From Shewanella chilikensis (GTDB lineage Bacteria > Pseudomonadota > Gammaproteobacteria > Enterobacterales > Shewanellaceae), in the NCBI RefSeq assembly GCF_002836945.1, contig NZ_NIJM01000011.1, positions 33,324 through 97,323 on the forward strand: DNA of 64,000 nt. Reading direction: 5' to 3'. A program made the translations under genes and the position numbers. The first letter of the stretch is position 1. Every line of letters starts with the position of its first letter. Of this stretch, positions 49,914 through 60,544 are shown piece after piece. The notes under the pieces were generated by a model. That model searched no databases and was not told the origin of the DNA. It saw nothing but the letters and a program-made list of their open reading frames with translations.

Positions 49914-51356
49914 ATGTTGGAAGCGCTTGCGGGTTTGGGGTGGATCTGGTCTTTGGGGCTGATCCTGGCTGTACTTTTTGTGTTGGCATACGAGTTCATC
50001 AATGGCTTCCACGACACCGCCAATGCGGTAGCCACTGTGATTTATACCAATGCCATGCCGGCCAGAGGCGCAGTACTGGCTTCGGCGCTGTTCAACTTTG
50101 CCGGGGTGTTGCTGGGGGGGCTCGGTGTGGCTTACGCCATAGTGCATCTGCTGCCGGTCGGGCTCTTGTTGGACATGGACTCCTCCCAAGGCCTGTTGCT
50201 GGTGTTCTCCCTGCTGTTCTCGGCCATCGTCTGGAATTTGGGTACCTGGTTCTTCGGTATTCCCGCCTCCAGCTCCCACACTCTGATAGGCTCCATCATG
50301 GGGGTCGGTGGTGCCTATGCCTGGCTCAACGGTCAATCGCCGCTGGATGGAGTCAATACCGGCAAGGCGATAGATATCATGCTCTCCTTGCTCTTGTCTC
50401 CAACCCTGGGCTTTATTCTGGCGGCGATTTTGTTGTTGGTGATGAAACGTATCTGGCGTAAGCCCAAACTGCATCGCACTCCGGCGGAGCAGATGGCGGT
50501 CAATGGCAAGAAGCACCCGCCATTCTGGGCCCGGATTACCTTGATAGCCTCAGCCATGGGGGTGAGTTTCGCCCATGGTTCCAACGACGGTCAGAAGGGC
50601 ATAGGCCTGGTGATGTTGGTGCTTATCTGCATGGCGCCGGGGTATTTTGCCCTGGACTTGAACAGTCAAAGCTTCGATATGGATAAGGCTCAGGATGCCA
50701 ACCGGCGCATCATGGCCCTGTATGAGCGCAACCCGCAGCTGGTGGCTAACTTGGGTGAGCACGCCGCCGACAGTCGCTGTCAGGACTCGGCCATAGCTTC
50801 GATGCAAAGCCTGGATAGGCTCCTTGAGCAAGGGAATACGGTTAAACAGCTGACCCAGGAGCAGCGCCGGCAAGCCAGGCAGTTGATCCTTTGTATCGAT
50901 GACAGTACCCGCAAGTTGGCCAAGCAGCCATTGCCCGCTGCAGACGTTAGTCAGTTAAAACATTGGCGTGGTCAGCTTAACGTCATTACCGAATACGCGC
51001 CGCTATGGGTCATAGTGGCAGTTGCCCTGGCGCTGGGTTGCGGCACCATGGTGGGCTGGCGCCGGATTGTGCACACGGTTGGCGAGAAAATTGGTAACGG
51101 TGGCATGACCTACAGTCAGGGTATCGCCGCGCAGTTGACCGCCGCCGGTTCTATCGGTATCGCCAGTATGACAGGCATGCCGGTATCTACCACCCATATC
51201 CTGTCTTCGGCCGTGGCCGGCACCATGGTGGCCAATGGCTCCGGAGTACAGAAAAACACTATTAAACAAATTCTGTTGACCTGGGTACTGACACTGCCTA
51301 TGACCATAGTTTTGTCGGCCGGGCTCTTTATGTTGGTGCAAACCTTTTTTGCTTAA
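49914..51356 (+). CDS. Low-affinity inorganic phosphate transporter (Pit family)
   Basis: Proton-coupled phosphate (metal-phosphate) symporter in the inner membrane. The 480-residue protein has the two family repeats: FINGFHDTANAVATVIYTNAMP near residue 23, and SFAHGSNDGQKGIGLVM near 217, each with the GxxDxxN-like core; GIPASSSHTLIGSIMGVG and MPVSTTHILSSAVAGTM are the paired helix motifs. A cytoplasmic loop (about 250-355) holds a Gln/Arg-rich stretch. Ten or so membrane helices. Single gene after the MSHA locus. Confidence 0.93.
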   Translation: MLEALAGLGWIWSLGLILAVLFVLAYEFINGFHDTANAVATVIYTNAMPARGAVLASALFNFAGVLLGGLGVAYAIVHLLPVGLLLDMDSSQGLLLVFSLLFSAIVWNLGTWFFGIPASSSHTLIGSIMGVGGAYAWLNGQSPLDGVNTGKAIDIMLSLLLSPTLGFILAAILLLVMKRIWRKPKLHRTPAEQMAVNGKKHPPFWARITLIASAMGVSFAHGSNDGQKGIGLVMLVLICMAPGYFALDLNSQSFDMDKAQDANRRIMALYERNPQLVANLGEHAADSRCQDSAIASMQSLDRLLEQGNTVKQLTQEQRRQARQLILCIDDSTRKLAKQPLPAADVSQLKHWRGQLNVITEYAPLWVIVAVALALGCGTMVGWRRIVHTVGEKIGNGGMTYSQGIAAQLTAAGSIGIASMTGMPVSTTHILSSAVAGTMVANGSGVQKNTIKQILLTWVLTLPMTIVLSAGLFMLVQTFFA

Positions 51357-51367
51357 TAAGCACACAA

Positions 51368-51391
51368 ATCATGTCAAGGGATTGGCATGAT
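51368..51391. repeat. Inverted repeat after the phosphate transporter gene
   Basis: ATCATGTCAA and TTGGCATGAT pair around GGGA (10 pairs with one G-U), 11 bases past the stop. No T-run, so a terminator is uncertain. It lies in the 208-base gap before mreB, which must also hold the mreB promoter. Confidence 0.5.
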
Positions 51392-51540
51392 CCAAGCTTT
51401 TGGCAACTTTATCTCAGCGCATTGCGACAGCTTTTACAGATATATGCCAAAAACCCTCACGGATTAGCGAATGTTAACCCCGCGAGTCTTGTGGAATGCC
51501 GGAGGCATTGATAAAGTTAGCTGATTTTCATTTCTTCTGA

Positions 51541-52614
<1,074 letters not shown>

Positions 52615-52627
52615 TACTTTCCAGCAC

Positions 52628-52651
52628 AGGCGGTATCTTACCGCCTTAGCT
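52628..52651 (+). terminator. Attenuator-like hairpin between mreB and mreC
   Basis: AGGCGGTA, loop TCT, TACCGCCT, then TAGCTTTTC. Short stem and weak T-run 11 bases before mreC suggest partial termination, letting MreB be made in excess. Confidence 0.6.
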
Positions 52652-52656
52652 TTTCT

Positions 52657-53535
52657 ATGAAGCCTATTTTTGTTCGCGGTATTTCAAATCAGTTCAGGTT
52701 GACATTGGCAGTGGTCATGTCGGTGATCCTGCTGGTTGCCAATGATCGTCTCGAACCTGCGAGACAGTCGCTGGCATCCTTACTGAGCCCTCTACAGTAC
52801 CTGGCCAATGTGCCAGGTGAGCTGCTGGATTGGTCTGCCCAGAGTCTGGCGACCCGTGACATGCTGGAGCAGCAAAACAAAGAACTCTTGCGCCAGCAAC
52901 TGCTGATGAGTGAAAGACTGCAGCGTTTTGAACACCTGCGCCAGGAAAACCAACGCTTGCGTGAACTGCTGGGCTCGCCGGTGCATATGGACTCGCGCAA
53001 GATGGTGGCCGAGGTGATGGAAGTGGCCAGTGACCCCTTCCATCATTATGTGGTGATCAACCACGGCAGTCGCAACGGCGTGTTTGTCGGTCAGCCGGTG
53101 GTGGATGCCCAGGGGGTTGTCGGCCAAGTGGTACAGGTCAGCGAACTCACCGCCAGGGTGTTGCTGCTCTCCGACCCCAAACACGGCTTGCCGGTGCGTA
53201 TTACCCGCAACGATGTGCGCCTGATAGCCAACGGTATAGGCGAGCTCGATGAGATAGAACTCAGACACGTGGCCAAGAGTACCGACATCAAGGTCGGCGA
53301 TCTGCTGGTGACTTCTGGGCTTGGCAACCGCTTCCCGGAAGGTTATCCGGTGGCGCGGGTGATTTCGGTTTCCCGGGACGATGGCCAGAGCTACCTCAAG
53401 GTCACGGCGCAGCCGCTGGCGGCGCTGGACCGAATCCGTTATCTGCTGCTTATCTGGCCTGAAGACCATCCCGGCGCCAAGCCTGAGTCACTAGAGCCGG
53501 CTGCAATCGACGCCAACAGTGGAGCCGAATCATGA
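52657..53535 (+). CDS. mreC: Rod shape-determining protein MreC
   Basis: Bitopic protein linking MreB to periplasmic PBP2/RodA. The 292-residue protein has one membrane helix (about 11-28), a coiled coil (about 67-105, rich in Leu/Gln) and the MreC beta-rich domain (MVAEVMEVASDPFHHYVVINHG, FVGQPVVDAQGVVGQV, VKVGDLLVTSGLGNRFPEGYPV). The C-terminus (about 270-292) is a short acidic tail. It overlaps mreD by 4 bases. Confidence 0.95.
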   Translation: MKPIFVRGISNQFRLTLAVVMSVILLVANDRLEPARQSLASLLSPLQYLANVPGELLDWSAQSLATRDMLEQQNKELLRQQLLMSERLQRFEHLRQENQRLRELLGSPVHMDSRKMVAEVMEVASDPFHHYVVINHGSRNGVFVGQPVVDAQGVVGQVVQVSELTARVLLLSDPKHGLPVRITRNDVRLIANGIGELDEIELRHVAKSTDIKVGDLLVTSGLGNRFPEGYPVARVISVSRDDGQSYLKVTAQPLAALDRIRYLLLIWPEDHPGAKPESLEPAAIDANSGAES

Positions 53536-54020
53536 GTCTGGAAAATGCCAATGGCCGTTTGGCGGTATGGCTGACCCTGTTGCTGGGTATGCTGCTGCAG
53601 ATCATGCCGGTACCGGAAATGTTCAGCGCCTGGCGCCCCGATTGGTTGGTGCTGGTGATGATCTATTGGGCCGTGGCACTGCCTCATAGATACAATATTC
53701 TCACCGCCTGGGTGTTGGGGGTGCTGCTGGACATTCTCCTGGGGGCTACCCTGGGGATCCGCGCACTGGCCATTTCCCTGGTGATCTATGTGGTGGTACT
53801 GCACTTTCAGAAGTTGCGTAACTTCCCCATGTGGCAGCAGTCTTTGGTGATCGCCAGCCTGATCTGCTTCTATCATCTGATTATTTTCTGGGCCCAGTTT
53901 GTGGTATCAGGGGCGCATTTCACCATGGAGCTATTCCTGCCTTCCCTGTCCAGCCTGGTCATTTGGCCCTGGGTCTTCTGGATACTGCGCCGCGTCAGGC
54001 GCCACTACAAGGTACGTTAA
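53532..54020 (+). CDS. mreD: Rod shape-determining protein MreD
   Basis: Small integral membrane protein, 162 residues, with five or six helices and the family segment [20 protein letters not shown] and [17 protein letters not shown]. Start ATG follows GGAG and overlaps mreC (ATGA). maf starts one base after its stop. Confidence 0.93.
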   Translation: MSLENANGRLAVWLTLLLGMLLQIMPVPEMFSAWRPDWLVLVMIYWAVALPHRYNILTAWVLGVLLDILLGATLGIRALAISLVIYVVVLHFQKLRNFPMWQQSLVIASLICFYHLIIFWAQFVVSGAHFTMELFLPSLSSLVIWPWVFWILRRVRRHYKVR

Positions 54021-54021
54021 T

Positions 54022-54624
54022 ATGCCGCTGATTTTGGCCTCAGCCTCCCCCAGACGCCGCGAGCTTTTGGCACAGCTGGCGCTGGGAAATCCGAACTTTG
54101 GTTTTGAGATCCTGCCCGCCGATATCGACGAGAGTCATCAAGCCGGGGAAACCCCGCAGCAGTTTGTCAGCCGTTTGGCCGAAGAGAAGGCGGCTGCAGG
54201 TTTAGCCCTGTGGCGCGGGAACCCTGAACATCAGCAAGGGTCTGATACTCTAGTGCTGGGCTCAGATACTATAGTGGTATTGGGCGACAGAATTTTGGGT
54301 AAACCTGTGGACAAGGCCGATGCCTGCGCCATGCTCAAGAGCCTGAGTGGCCGCAGTCATCAGGTGATGACTGCCGTGGCCTTGACCGATGGCAAGTGCA
54401 CAGAGGCGGCTCTGGTGGTCACCCAGGTGTACTTCTGCGACTTGAGCGATGCCGATATTCAGGCCTATGTTGCCTCGGGCGAGCCCATGGACAAGGCGGG
54501 AGCCTATGGCATTCAGGGGCTGGGTGGCAGCTTTGTCGCCAAGATTGAAGGCAGTTATTCGGCGGTAGTGGGCCTGCCCATGGCTGAAACCCGGTCGCTG
54601 TTGCACAAGGCCGGTTGTTTGTAA
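54022..54624 (+). CDS. Maf-family nucleotide pyrophosphatase (YhdE type)
   Basis: Cytoplasmic dTTP/UTP pyrophosphatase removing wrong nucleotides; linked with septum formation in Bacillus. The 200-residue protein has the Maf signature [34 protein letters not shown] with catalytic Asp, and [27 protein letters not shown] placed the start at MPLILAS; a longer frame overlapping mreD has no homologue. The motif GSDTIVVLG suggests the YhdE-like class. Confidence 0.92.
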   Translation: MPLILASASPRRRELLAQLALGNPNFGFEILPADIDESHQAGETPQQFVSRLAEEKAAAGLALWRGNPEHQQGSDTLVLGSDTIVVLGDRILGKPVDKADACAMLKSLSGRSHQVMTAVALTDGKCTEAALVVTQVYFCDLSDADIQAYVASGEPMDKAGAYGIQGLGGSFVAKIEGSYSAVVGLPMAETRSLLHKAGCL

Positions 54625-54713
54625 GCTCGCTTACACAAACTGACGAATTTTTAGCAGCTTTAACGCCCGCCAGTCGATAAAATCAATGAATTAACATCCA
54701 ACAAGGGTAAATC

Positions 54714-56222
54714 GTGAATACCAGTCGCACAGTCAATAGCAAGGCTCCGCGGAAGATGGGGTCAGAACTGCTGATCAATGTGACGCCCACGGAAGCGCGA
54801 GTCGCATTGGTAGAACACGGTGTCCTGCAGGAAGTGCATATCGAGCGGCGTATGAAGCGCGGCCTGGTGGGCAATATCTACAAGGGCAAGATCAGTCGGG
54901 TTTTGCCCGGGATGCAGGCGGCATTCGTCGATATCGGCCTGGAAAAGGCGGCCTTTCTGCATGCCTCGGACATAGTGCCGCACACAGAGTGCGTTGCCGA
55001 TGTGGAAAAGGGCAACTTCGTGGTGCGTGATATTGCCGAGCTGGTACGTCAGGGCCAGGACATCATGGTGCAGGTGGTCAAAGACCCCCTGGGCACCAAA
55101 GGCGCGCGGCTGACCACAGACATTACCCTGCCTTCCCGTTACCTGGTGTTTATGCCGGGCTCAAGCCATGTGGGGGTTTCCCAGCGAATAGACTCCGAAG
55201 AGGAGCGGGCGCGGCTGAAGAAGATTACCCTGCCTTTTGTCGACGATGACGGCGGCTTTATTATTCGCACCGCGGCCGAAGGCATAGGTGAGGATGAACT
55301 GGCGCAGGATGCTGCTTTCCTGCGGCGGGTGTGGGCCAAGGTCAGCGAGCGGCGCAAAAGGCCCAAGGCCACGCTGCTGTATCAGGACTTGGCCTTGCCG
55401 GTGCGAATTGTCAGGGACTTTGTCGGTGCCGAGCTCGATCGCATTCAGGTGGACTCGGGCCACACCTTCGAGGAACTGCTGCATTTCGCCCAGGAGTTCA
55501 TGCCGGAAATTGCCGATAAGATAGAACACTACAGTGGCCCGGCGCCGATTTTCGATCTCTACGATGTGGAGAATGAGATTCAGCGGGCGCTGGAGCGTAA
55601 GGTGGAACTCAAGTCCGGTGGCTATTTGATCATCGACCAGACAGAAGCCATGACTACTGTGGACATTAACACAGGGGCCTTTGTCGGCCACCGTAACCTC
55701 GAAGAAACCATATTCAACACCAACCTGGAAGCGACCCAGGCGATTGCCCGTCAGCTGAGGCTGCGTAATCTGGGCGGCATCATCATTATCGACTTTATCG
55801 ATATGCTGCAGGATGAGCACAAACAAAGGGTGCTCAACAGCCTGGCCACGGCACTGGCCAATGACAGGGTCAAGACCAATATCTCAGGTTTTTCCGGCCT
55901 CGGCCTGGTAGAAATGACCCGCAAGCGCACCCGCGAGAGCCTGGAGCATGTACTTTGTGGCGAGTGTCCTGCCTGCCGTGGTACCGGCTCGATGAAAACA
56001 GTGGATACCGTCTCCTTTGAGATCTTCCGCGAGATCATCCGTCTCAACCGCACCTATGATGCCGATGAATTCCTGATTTACTGTGCCCCTGCGGTACACG
56101 CCTGCCTGTCCGATGACGAGAACCACCTGGTGGCTGAACTCGAAGTCTATATCGGCAAGCGTATTCGCATTCACTGCGAGCCCATGTATGTGCAGAGTAA
56201 ATATGATGTGGTGATGGTCTAG
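54714..56222 (+). CDS. rng: Ribonuclease G
   Basis: Endoribonuclease of the RNase E/G family maturing 16S rRNA and turning over some mRNAs. The 502-residue protein has the S1 domain (GNIYKGKISRVLPGMQAAFVDIG), RNase H-like and catalytic segments with two metal aspartates (DQTEAMTTVDINTG; IIIIDFID), and the CPxC zinc link (CGECPACRG). GTG start follows AAGGG; an internal ATG 14 codons later has poor spacing. No long C-terminal degradosome scaffold as in RNase E. Its stop overlaps yhdP by one base. Confidence 0.96.
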   Translation: MNTSRTVNSKAPRKMGSELLINVTPTEARVALVEHGVLQEVHIERRMKRGLVGNIYKGKISRVLPGMQAAFVDIGLEKAAFLHASDIVPHTECVADVEKGNFVVRDIAELVRQGQDIMVQVVKDPLGTKGARLTTDITLPSRYLVFMPGSSHVGVSQRIDSEEERARLKKITLPFVDDDGGFIIRTAAEGIGEDELAQDAAFLRRVWAKVSERRKRPKATLLYQDLALPVRIVRDFVGAELDRIQVDSGHTFEELLHFAQEFMPEIADKIEHYSGPAPIFDLYDVENEIQRALERKVELKSGGYLIIDQTEAMTTVDINTGAFVGHRNLEETIFNTNLEATQAIARQLRLRNLGGIIIIDFIDMLQDEHKQRVLNSLATALANDRVKTNISGFSGLGLVEMTRKRTRESLEHVLCGECPACRGTGSMKTVDTVSFEIFREIIRLNRTYDADEFLIYCAPAVHACLSDDENHLVAELEVYIGKRIRIHCEPMYVQSKYDVVMV

Positions 56223-59200
56223 TGCGGCTGTCTTTTTGCCCTCGAACCCTTGGCCGCTATTGCTGGCGCACTTTGGCCGTGACCTTGGTGCTGTTTGCCT
56301 TGATGGTGAGTCTCATCCGCGGGCTGTTGCCGCAACTGGATGAAGCCAAGCAGCAATTGGCCGACTATGTCGAGCGCGAATATGGCGTCGAGGTCCAGAT
56401 AGGCAATCTGTCGGCCCGTTGGCAGGCTTTCGGCCCGGCGCTGACGGTTGAGGACTTGGTGTTGCCGCCGCAGGAGCGTTTGCCGGTGACACTCATGATC
56501 GACAAGGTCGATGTCAAACTGGATTTTTGGCAGAGTCTGATGACCGCCGGCCCGCAAGTGGAAGACGTGATCTTCGACGGGGTGCAACTGGCGCTGGATC
56601 TGGATCATCTGGGGCAAAAATCGACCGCGACTCTTGATACTGAAAGTAAACCTGCCCCAGCCACCAATATCGATTGGCTCTACGCTTTGCTGCTGGAGCA
56701 GCTGGACCGTTTTTCTATTCGCGATGCCAGTGTGCAACTGCTGTCCAGCAGCCATGATTATCGTCCCATTCATCTGCGGGACCTCAGTTGGCGCAACAGC
56801 GGCAAGTTGCATCAGGGCAGCGGCGCTCTCTATTTGGACGAGCTGGCAACGGCGACCGAACAACTCACTCTCAGGCTGGATCTCAAGGGCGATGGCTACA
56901 AGCCTGATAGTATCAAGGGCCAGGCCTATCTGCAGGCGCAGTCGCTGGATCTAGGTAAGTGGGCCTCGCGCCAGCCCAATCCCTACGATCCGCAAACCAA
57001 GCTGCCACTGGAGGGCGTGATTAACCTGGAAGCCTGGATTGAGTTTGCCAACCGTGGCCTGGAATCCGGGGTGATCAAGCTGTTGCCCAGCTGGCTGCGC
57101 TGGTCGCTCAGAGATGAGCCACAAAAATTTGCCATAGACGGTGGAGTGATCGCCTGGCAGCCCATAGCCGACGGCTGGCGCCTGGACAGCAGCGAGCTCA
57201 AGCTGGCAACCAATGACAAGCCTTGGCCCAAGCTGGAGTTTCACGCCATGGAAACCGCCGGGGTGCTTTATGGCAAACTCAATGAACTGCAACTCGATGG
57301 CTTGTTGCCGCTGTTACCGCTAGTTCCCGGCATGCCCTTGGAAGGCTTGCGTACCTGGCAGCAACTCAAGCCTCAGGGCAAGCTCGGGCCTTTGGCTATC
57401 TATCGCCCCAAGGACGGTGAACTGCAGGCCAAAGTGGCGCTGGAGCGGGTTAGCTGGCAGCCTTCCGAGTCCATCCCTGGCAGCACACCAATCGATCTTT
57501 CTCTGGGTTGGCGGAACAACTTCCTCAGCGCGGCACTGCCTAGCCAGGACTATAAACTGGACTTTGGCGATGGTTTCAAGGCGCCGCTCAGTTTTCGCGC
57601 CGATGCCTTTGAGCTGGGCTTCTCGCTTGAGCGCCAGGCGCTGGTGCTGCCGGCACTGCATCTGGGCAATGACGACATCAGCCTGGACGCCTCGATGCGT
57701 TTGCTGCTGGCCGACAAGCCACACCTGGCGCTGTCTTCCCGGGTCAAACTACTCAACGCCGCCAATGCCGGGCGTTATTTCCCGCGCCATGCCATGGGTG
57801 AGTCACTGGCCGATTATCTGGAAGGCGCCATCAAGGCCGGTCGTAGCGATGATGCCGCCGTGGTCTGGCACGGTGAGCTGGCCGGATTTCCCTATCAAGA
57901 TCATTCCGGGGTGTTTCAGGCAGGGTTCAATCTGACCCACGCCGAATATGCCTTCCAGCCGGATTGGCCGGCGGTGACAGACTTGAGTCTCAAGGCGCTG
58001 TTTGAAAATGCCCGGATGGATCTCTGGGTCAATAAGGGCAAGCTGTTGAATGTGGCGGCCGATGGCGCCCATGTCTATATCCCCAAGATGGATCACCGGA
58101 GTCTGCTGCGGGTCGAGGCGCAACTGGCGACTCAAGGGCAGGATGCCACTGAGGTGTTGCAGCGCTCGCCGCTTAGAGACAGTGTCGGTATCACCCTGGA
58201 TGTGGTGCAGGTTCAGGGGCCTGTCAGCGGCAAGCTGGATTTGAGTATTCCGCTCTATGACGGTGAAGAGGCGCAGATCCTCGGTGATGTCCAGTTTGCC
58301 GGGGTGCCGATTTATATCCGTGAGCCAGGGGTGCTGCTGGATAAGGTCAGCGGCAAGGTGAGTTTTCATAACGAGGTGGTCAAGGGTGAAGGCTTGAGTG
58401 CCAGCCTGTTTGGCCAGCCGTTGCAGTTTGGGTTCGATACCGGCAAGGTCAATCAGAATATGGGGCTCAATGCCAGGCTCAAGGGCCAGTGGAACCTCGC
58501 CAACTTGCCGTCCGAGCTGGATAATCCTCTCAGCGATTTTTATCAGGGCGCGTTGGATTGGCAGGGGAATCTGAAGCTGATCTTTGATGAGATAGGCTAT
58601 CGAATTCAAGCCAATGTTAATGCCAATCTCAAGCAGACAGAGTTGCTGTTGCCGCCGCCTTATCAAAAGGCATCTGGGCAGGCGCTGACGCTCAAGGCCG
58701 AGCTGCTCGGTGACAACAAGACCAGCTCCCTGGGCGTGCGTCTGGGGGATAAGGCCGAATTCTGGGGTGGCTTTGATGCCGACTCAGGTAAGGGCCTGAA
58801 ACACTATGACCTGCTGCTGGGGCGCCTCTATCGCAGCGGCGATCAGTTGCAGAAGCAGGATGGTCACTTACGGCTGGCCCTGGATGAGGTGGATTTTGCC
58901 CAGTGGCAGCCGCTGATCAACGCCTTTGTCGGCGGTGGTAACCATGACGAAAAGGCTGCTGGCGAGAGCCAAACAGCAGTTCAAGCCGTGACTCAAGCTA
59001 AGACCCAGGCCAAGACCCAGGATGAGACTCAAACCGAGAGCACGGCCGGCACTACAAGCATTGCAGCCGACAAGGCCTTCTTCCCTCCGCTCAAGGGGAT
59101 AGAGGCCAGAGTGAAACAGCTCGAGCTACTGGGGCAGCGTTTTACCGAGTTGCAACTCAGTGCCCGCCCCGGAGAGCATGCCTGGCAGATAGAGGGACTG

Positions 59201-60544
59201 TCACCGGAGTTTTCCGGTCGGGTAGAGATCTATCCGGATTGGTACAGCCAAGGATTGAAGTTGGTGGCCTCGCGCCTGTATCTGAATCCGATAGCGGCAG
59301 CAGCGGCTGAGCCCGATTCCAAAGCGCAATCCGAGCCCGAGCCTGAAACCAATCTGCTTCAGGGCAGTGACCTGCCGCCGCTGGCGGTGGAGGTGGATGA
59401 TTTCCGCTATCAGGATATGGCGCTGGGGCGTTTGTTGTTGCAGGCTAACCCGTCGGCGACGGGCTATCAGATCCAGACCTTGGCGCTCAGCAGCAACGAT
59501 GCCAGTTTGCAGGGCAAGGGTGAATGGCTGAGCCGTGATGGTAACAACCGGACCCAGGTCGAGCTCAATCTCAAGGGAGATAAATTTGATCTGTTGGCTA
59601 CTCGCTTGGGACTGGATCCCGGCGTGAAAGACTCGCCGCTGGAGGTCAAGGCCGAGCTCAACTGGCTGGGGGCGCCGCTGGCGTTTAATCTGGAGAGTCT
59701 CAGCGGTAAAGTACGTTTCGATCTCGGCAAGGGGCATATCGAACAGCTCAGTGACAAGGGGGCGCGGATCTTCTCTCTCTTTAGTCTGGACTCGCTTTTA
59801 CGCAAGTTGTCACTGGACTTTACCGATGTGTTTGGCAAGGGCCTGTATTACAACTCCTTTGGCGGCGATCTGACCCTGGAGAACGGGGTGCTCAAGACCA
59901 CCAATACCGAGATGGACGCCATTGCCGGTAACATGAAGGTGCGCGGCTATACCGATCTGGTTACCGAGAGCCTCAACTATGATATTCGCTTTGTGCCGCA
60001 ACTGGCCTCCAGCGTGCCGACTGTTGTGCTGCTCAGTACCAGCGCCTGGACCATGGGCCTGGGGGCTTTTGCCCTGACCAAGGTGCTGGAACCCGTGATT
60101 GAGATTATTTCAGAGATACGTTTCCGCTTGACCGGCACCATGTCAGACCCCAAGCTGGAAGAGTTGGAGCGAAAGAGCAAAGAGATAGAGATCCCTGAGT
60201 CTGTATTGCCACGGCAACCCAAATCGGCGCCTGGGAAAGGACAGACTCAAGTGCAGGACGATGAGCCTGCGGCCACGGATGCAGGCCAAGGTGATCAAGC
60301 CAAGGACAACAAAGCCAAAGTGCTTAATAGCGACCAAGAGAGGGCTGTTGAAGAGGGTGGCGCTGAGGCTGAAAAGCCTTTGCCTCAAGCCGATAAAGTC
60401 ACGCCGCTGCCGCTCAAATCGCCGAGTGAACCCAAGACAGAAGTGCCAGTGAAACAGGAAGTCGAACATGCAAGTCAGTCTGCTACAGTGTCAGAGTTGC
60501 CGCGAGCCGGAACAGAACCTGCAATTTATCGTCTCGCAGCTTGA
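56222..60544 (+). CDS. yhdP: AsmA-like envelope protein YhdP
   Basis: Large inner-membrane protein of the AsmA-like clan, thought to move phospholipids to the outer membrane. The 1440-residue protein has an N-terminal membrane helix (about 17-36), a long periplasmic beta-groove, and an AsmA-C-like end (GNMKVRGYTDLVTESLNYDIRFVPQLASSVPTV spread over about 1235-1270). Two unusual parts: a Gln/Thr-rich link (about 915-950, TQAKTQAKTQDETQ) and an acidic, disordered tail (about 1310-1440), making it longer than the E. coli protein (1266). GTG start. It overlaps the following amidase gene by 77 bases. Confidence 0.92.
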   Translation: MRLSFCPRTLGRYCWRTLAVTLVLFALMVSLIRGLLPQLDEAKQQLADYVEREYGVEVQIGNLSARWQAFGPALTVEDLVLPPQERLPVTLMIDKVDVKLDFWQSLMTAGPQVEDVIFDGVQLALDLDHLGQKSTATLDTESKPAPATNIDWLYALLLEQLDRFSIRDASVQLLSSSHDYRPIHLRDLSWRNSGKLHQGSGALYLDELATATEQLTLRLDLKGDGYKPDSIKGQAYLQAQSLDLGKWASRQPNPYDPQTKLPLEGVINLEAWIEFANRGLESGVIKLLPSWLRWSLRDEPQKFAIDGGVIAWQPIADGWRLDSSELKLATNDKPWPKLEFHAMETAGVLYGKLNELQLDGLLPLLPLVPGMPLEGLRTWQQLKPQGKLGPLAIYRPKDGELQAKVALERVSWQPSESIPGSTPIDLSLGWRNNFLSAALPSQDYKLDFGDGFKAPLSFRADAFELGFSLERQALVLPALHLGNDDISLDASMRLLLADKPHLALSSRVKLLNAANAGRYFPRHAMGESLADYLEGAIKAGRSDDAAVVWHGELAGFPYQDHSGVFQAGFNLTHAEYAFQPDWPAVTDLSLKALFENARMDLWVNKGKLLNVAADGAHVYIPKMDHRSLLRVEAQLATQGQDATEVLQRSPLRDSVGITLDVVQVQGPVSGKLDLSIPLYDGEEAQILGDVQFAGVPIYIREPGVLLDKVSGKVSFHNEVVKGEGLSASLFGQPLQFGFDTGKVNQNMGLNARLKGQWNLANLPSELDNPLSDFYQGALDWQGNLKLIFDEIGYRIQANVNANLKQTELLLPPPYQKASGQALTLKAELLGDNKTSSLGVRLGDKAEFWGGFDADSGKGLKHYDLLLGRLYRSGDQLQKQDGHLRLALDEVDFAQWQPLINAFVGGGNHDEKAAGESQTAVQAVTQAKTQAKTQDETQTESTAGTTSIAADKAFFPPLKGIEARVKQLELLGQRFTELQLSARPGEHAWQIEGLSPEFSGRVEIYPDWYSQGLKLVASRLYLNPIAAAAAEPDSKAQSEPEPETNLLQGSDLPPLAVEVDDFRYQDMALGRLLLQANPSATGYQIQTLALSSNDASLQGKGEWLSRDGNNRTQVELNLKGDKFDLLATRLGLDPGVKDSPLEVKAELNWLGAPLAFNLESLSGKVRFDLGKGHIEQLSDKGARIFSLFSLDSLLRKLSLDFTDVFGKGLYYNSFGGDLTLENGVLKTTNTEMDAIAGNMKVRGYTDLVTESLNYDIRFVPQLASSVPTVVLLSTSAWTMGLGAFALTKVLEPVIEIISEIRFRLTGTMSDPKLEELERKSKEIEIPESVLPRQPKSAPGKGQTQVQDDEPAATDAGQGDQAKDNKAKVLNSDQERAVEEGGAEAEKPLPQADKVTPLPLKSPSEPKTEVPVKQEVEHASQSATVSELPRAGTEPAIYRLAA

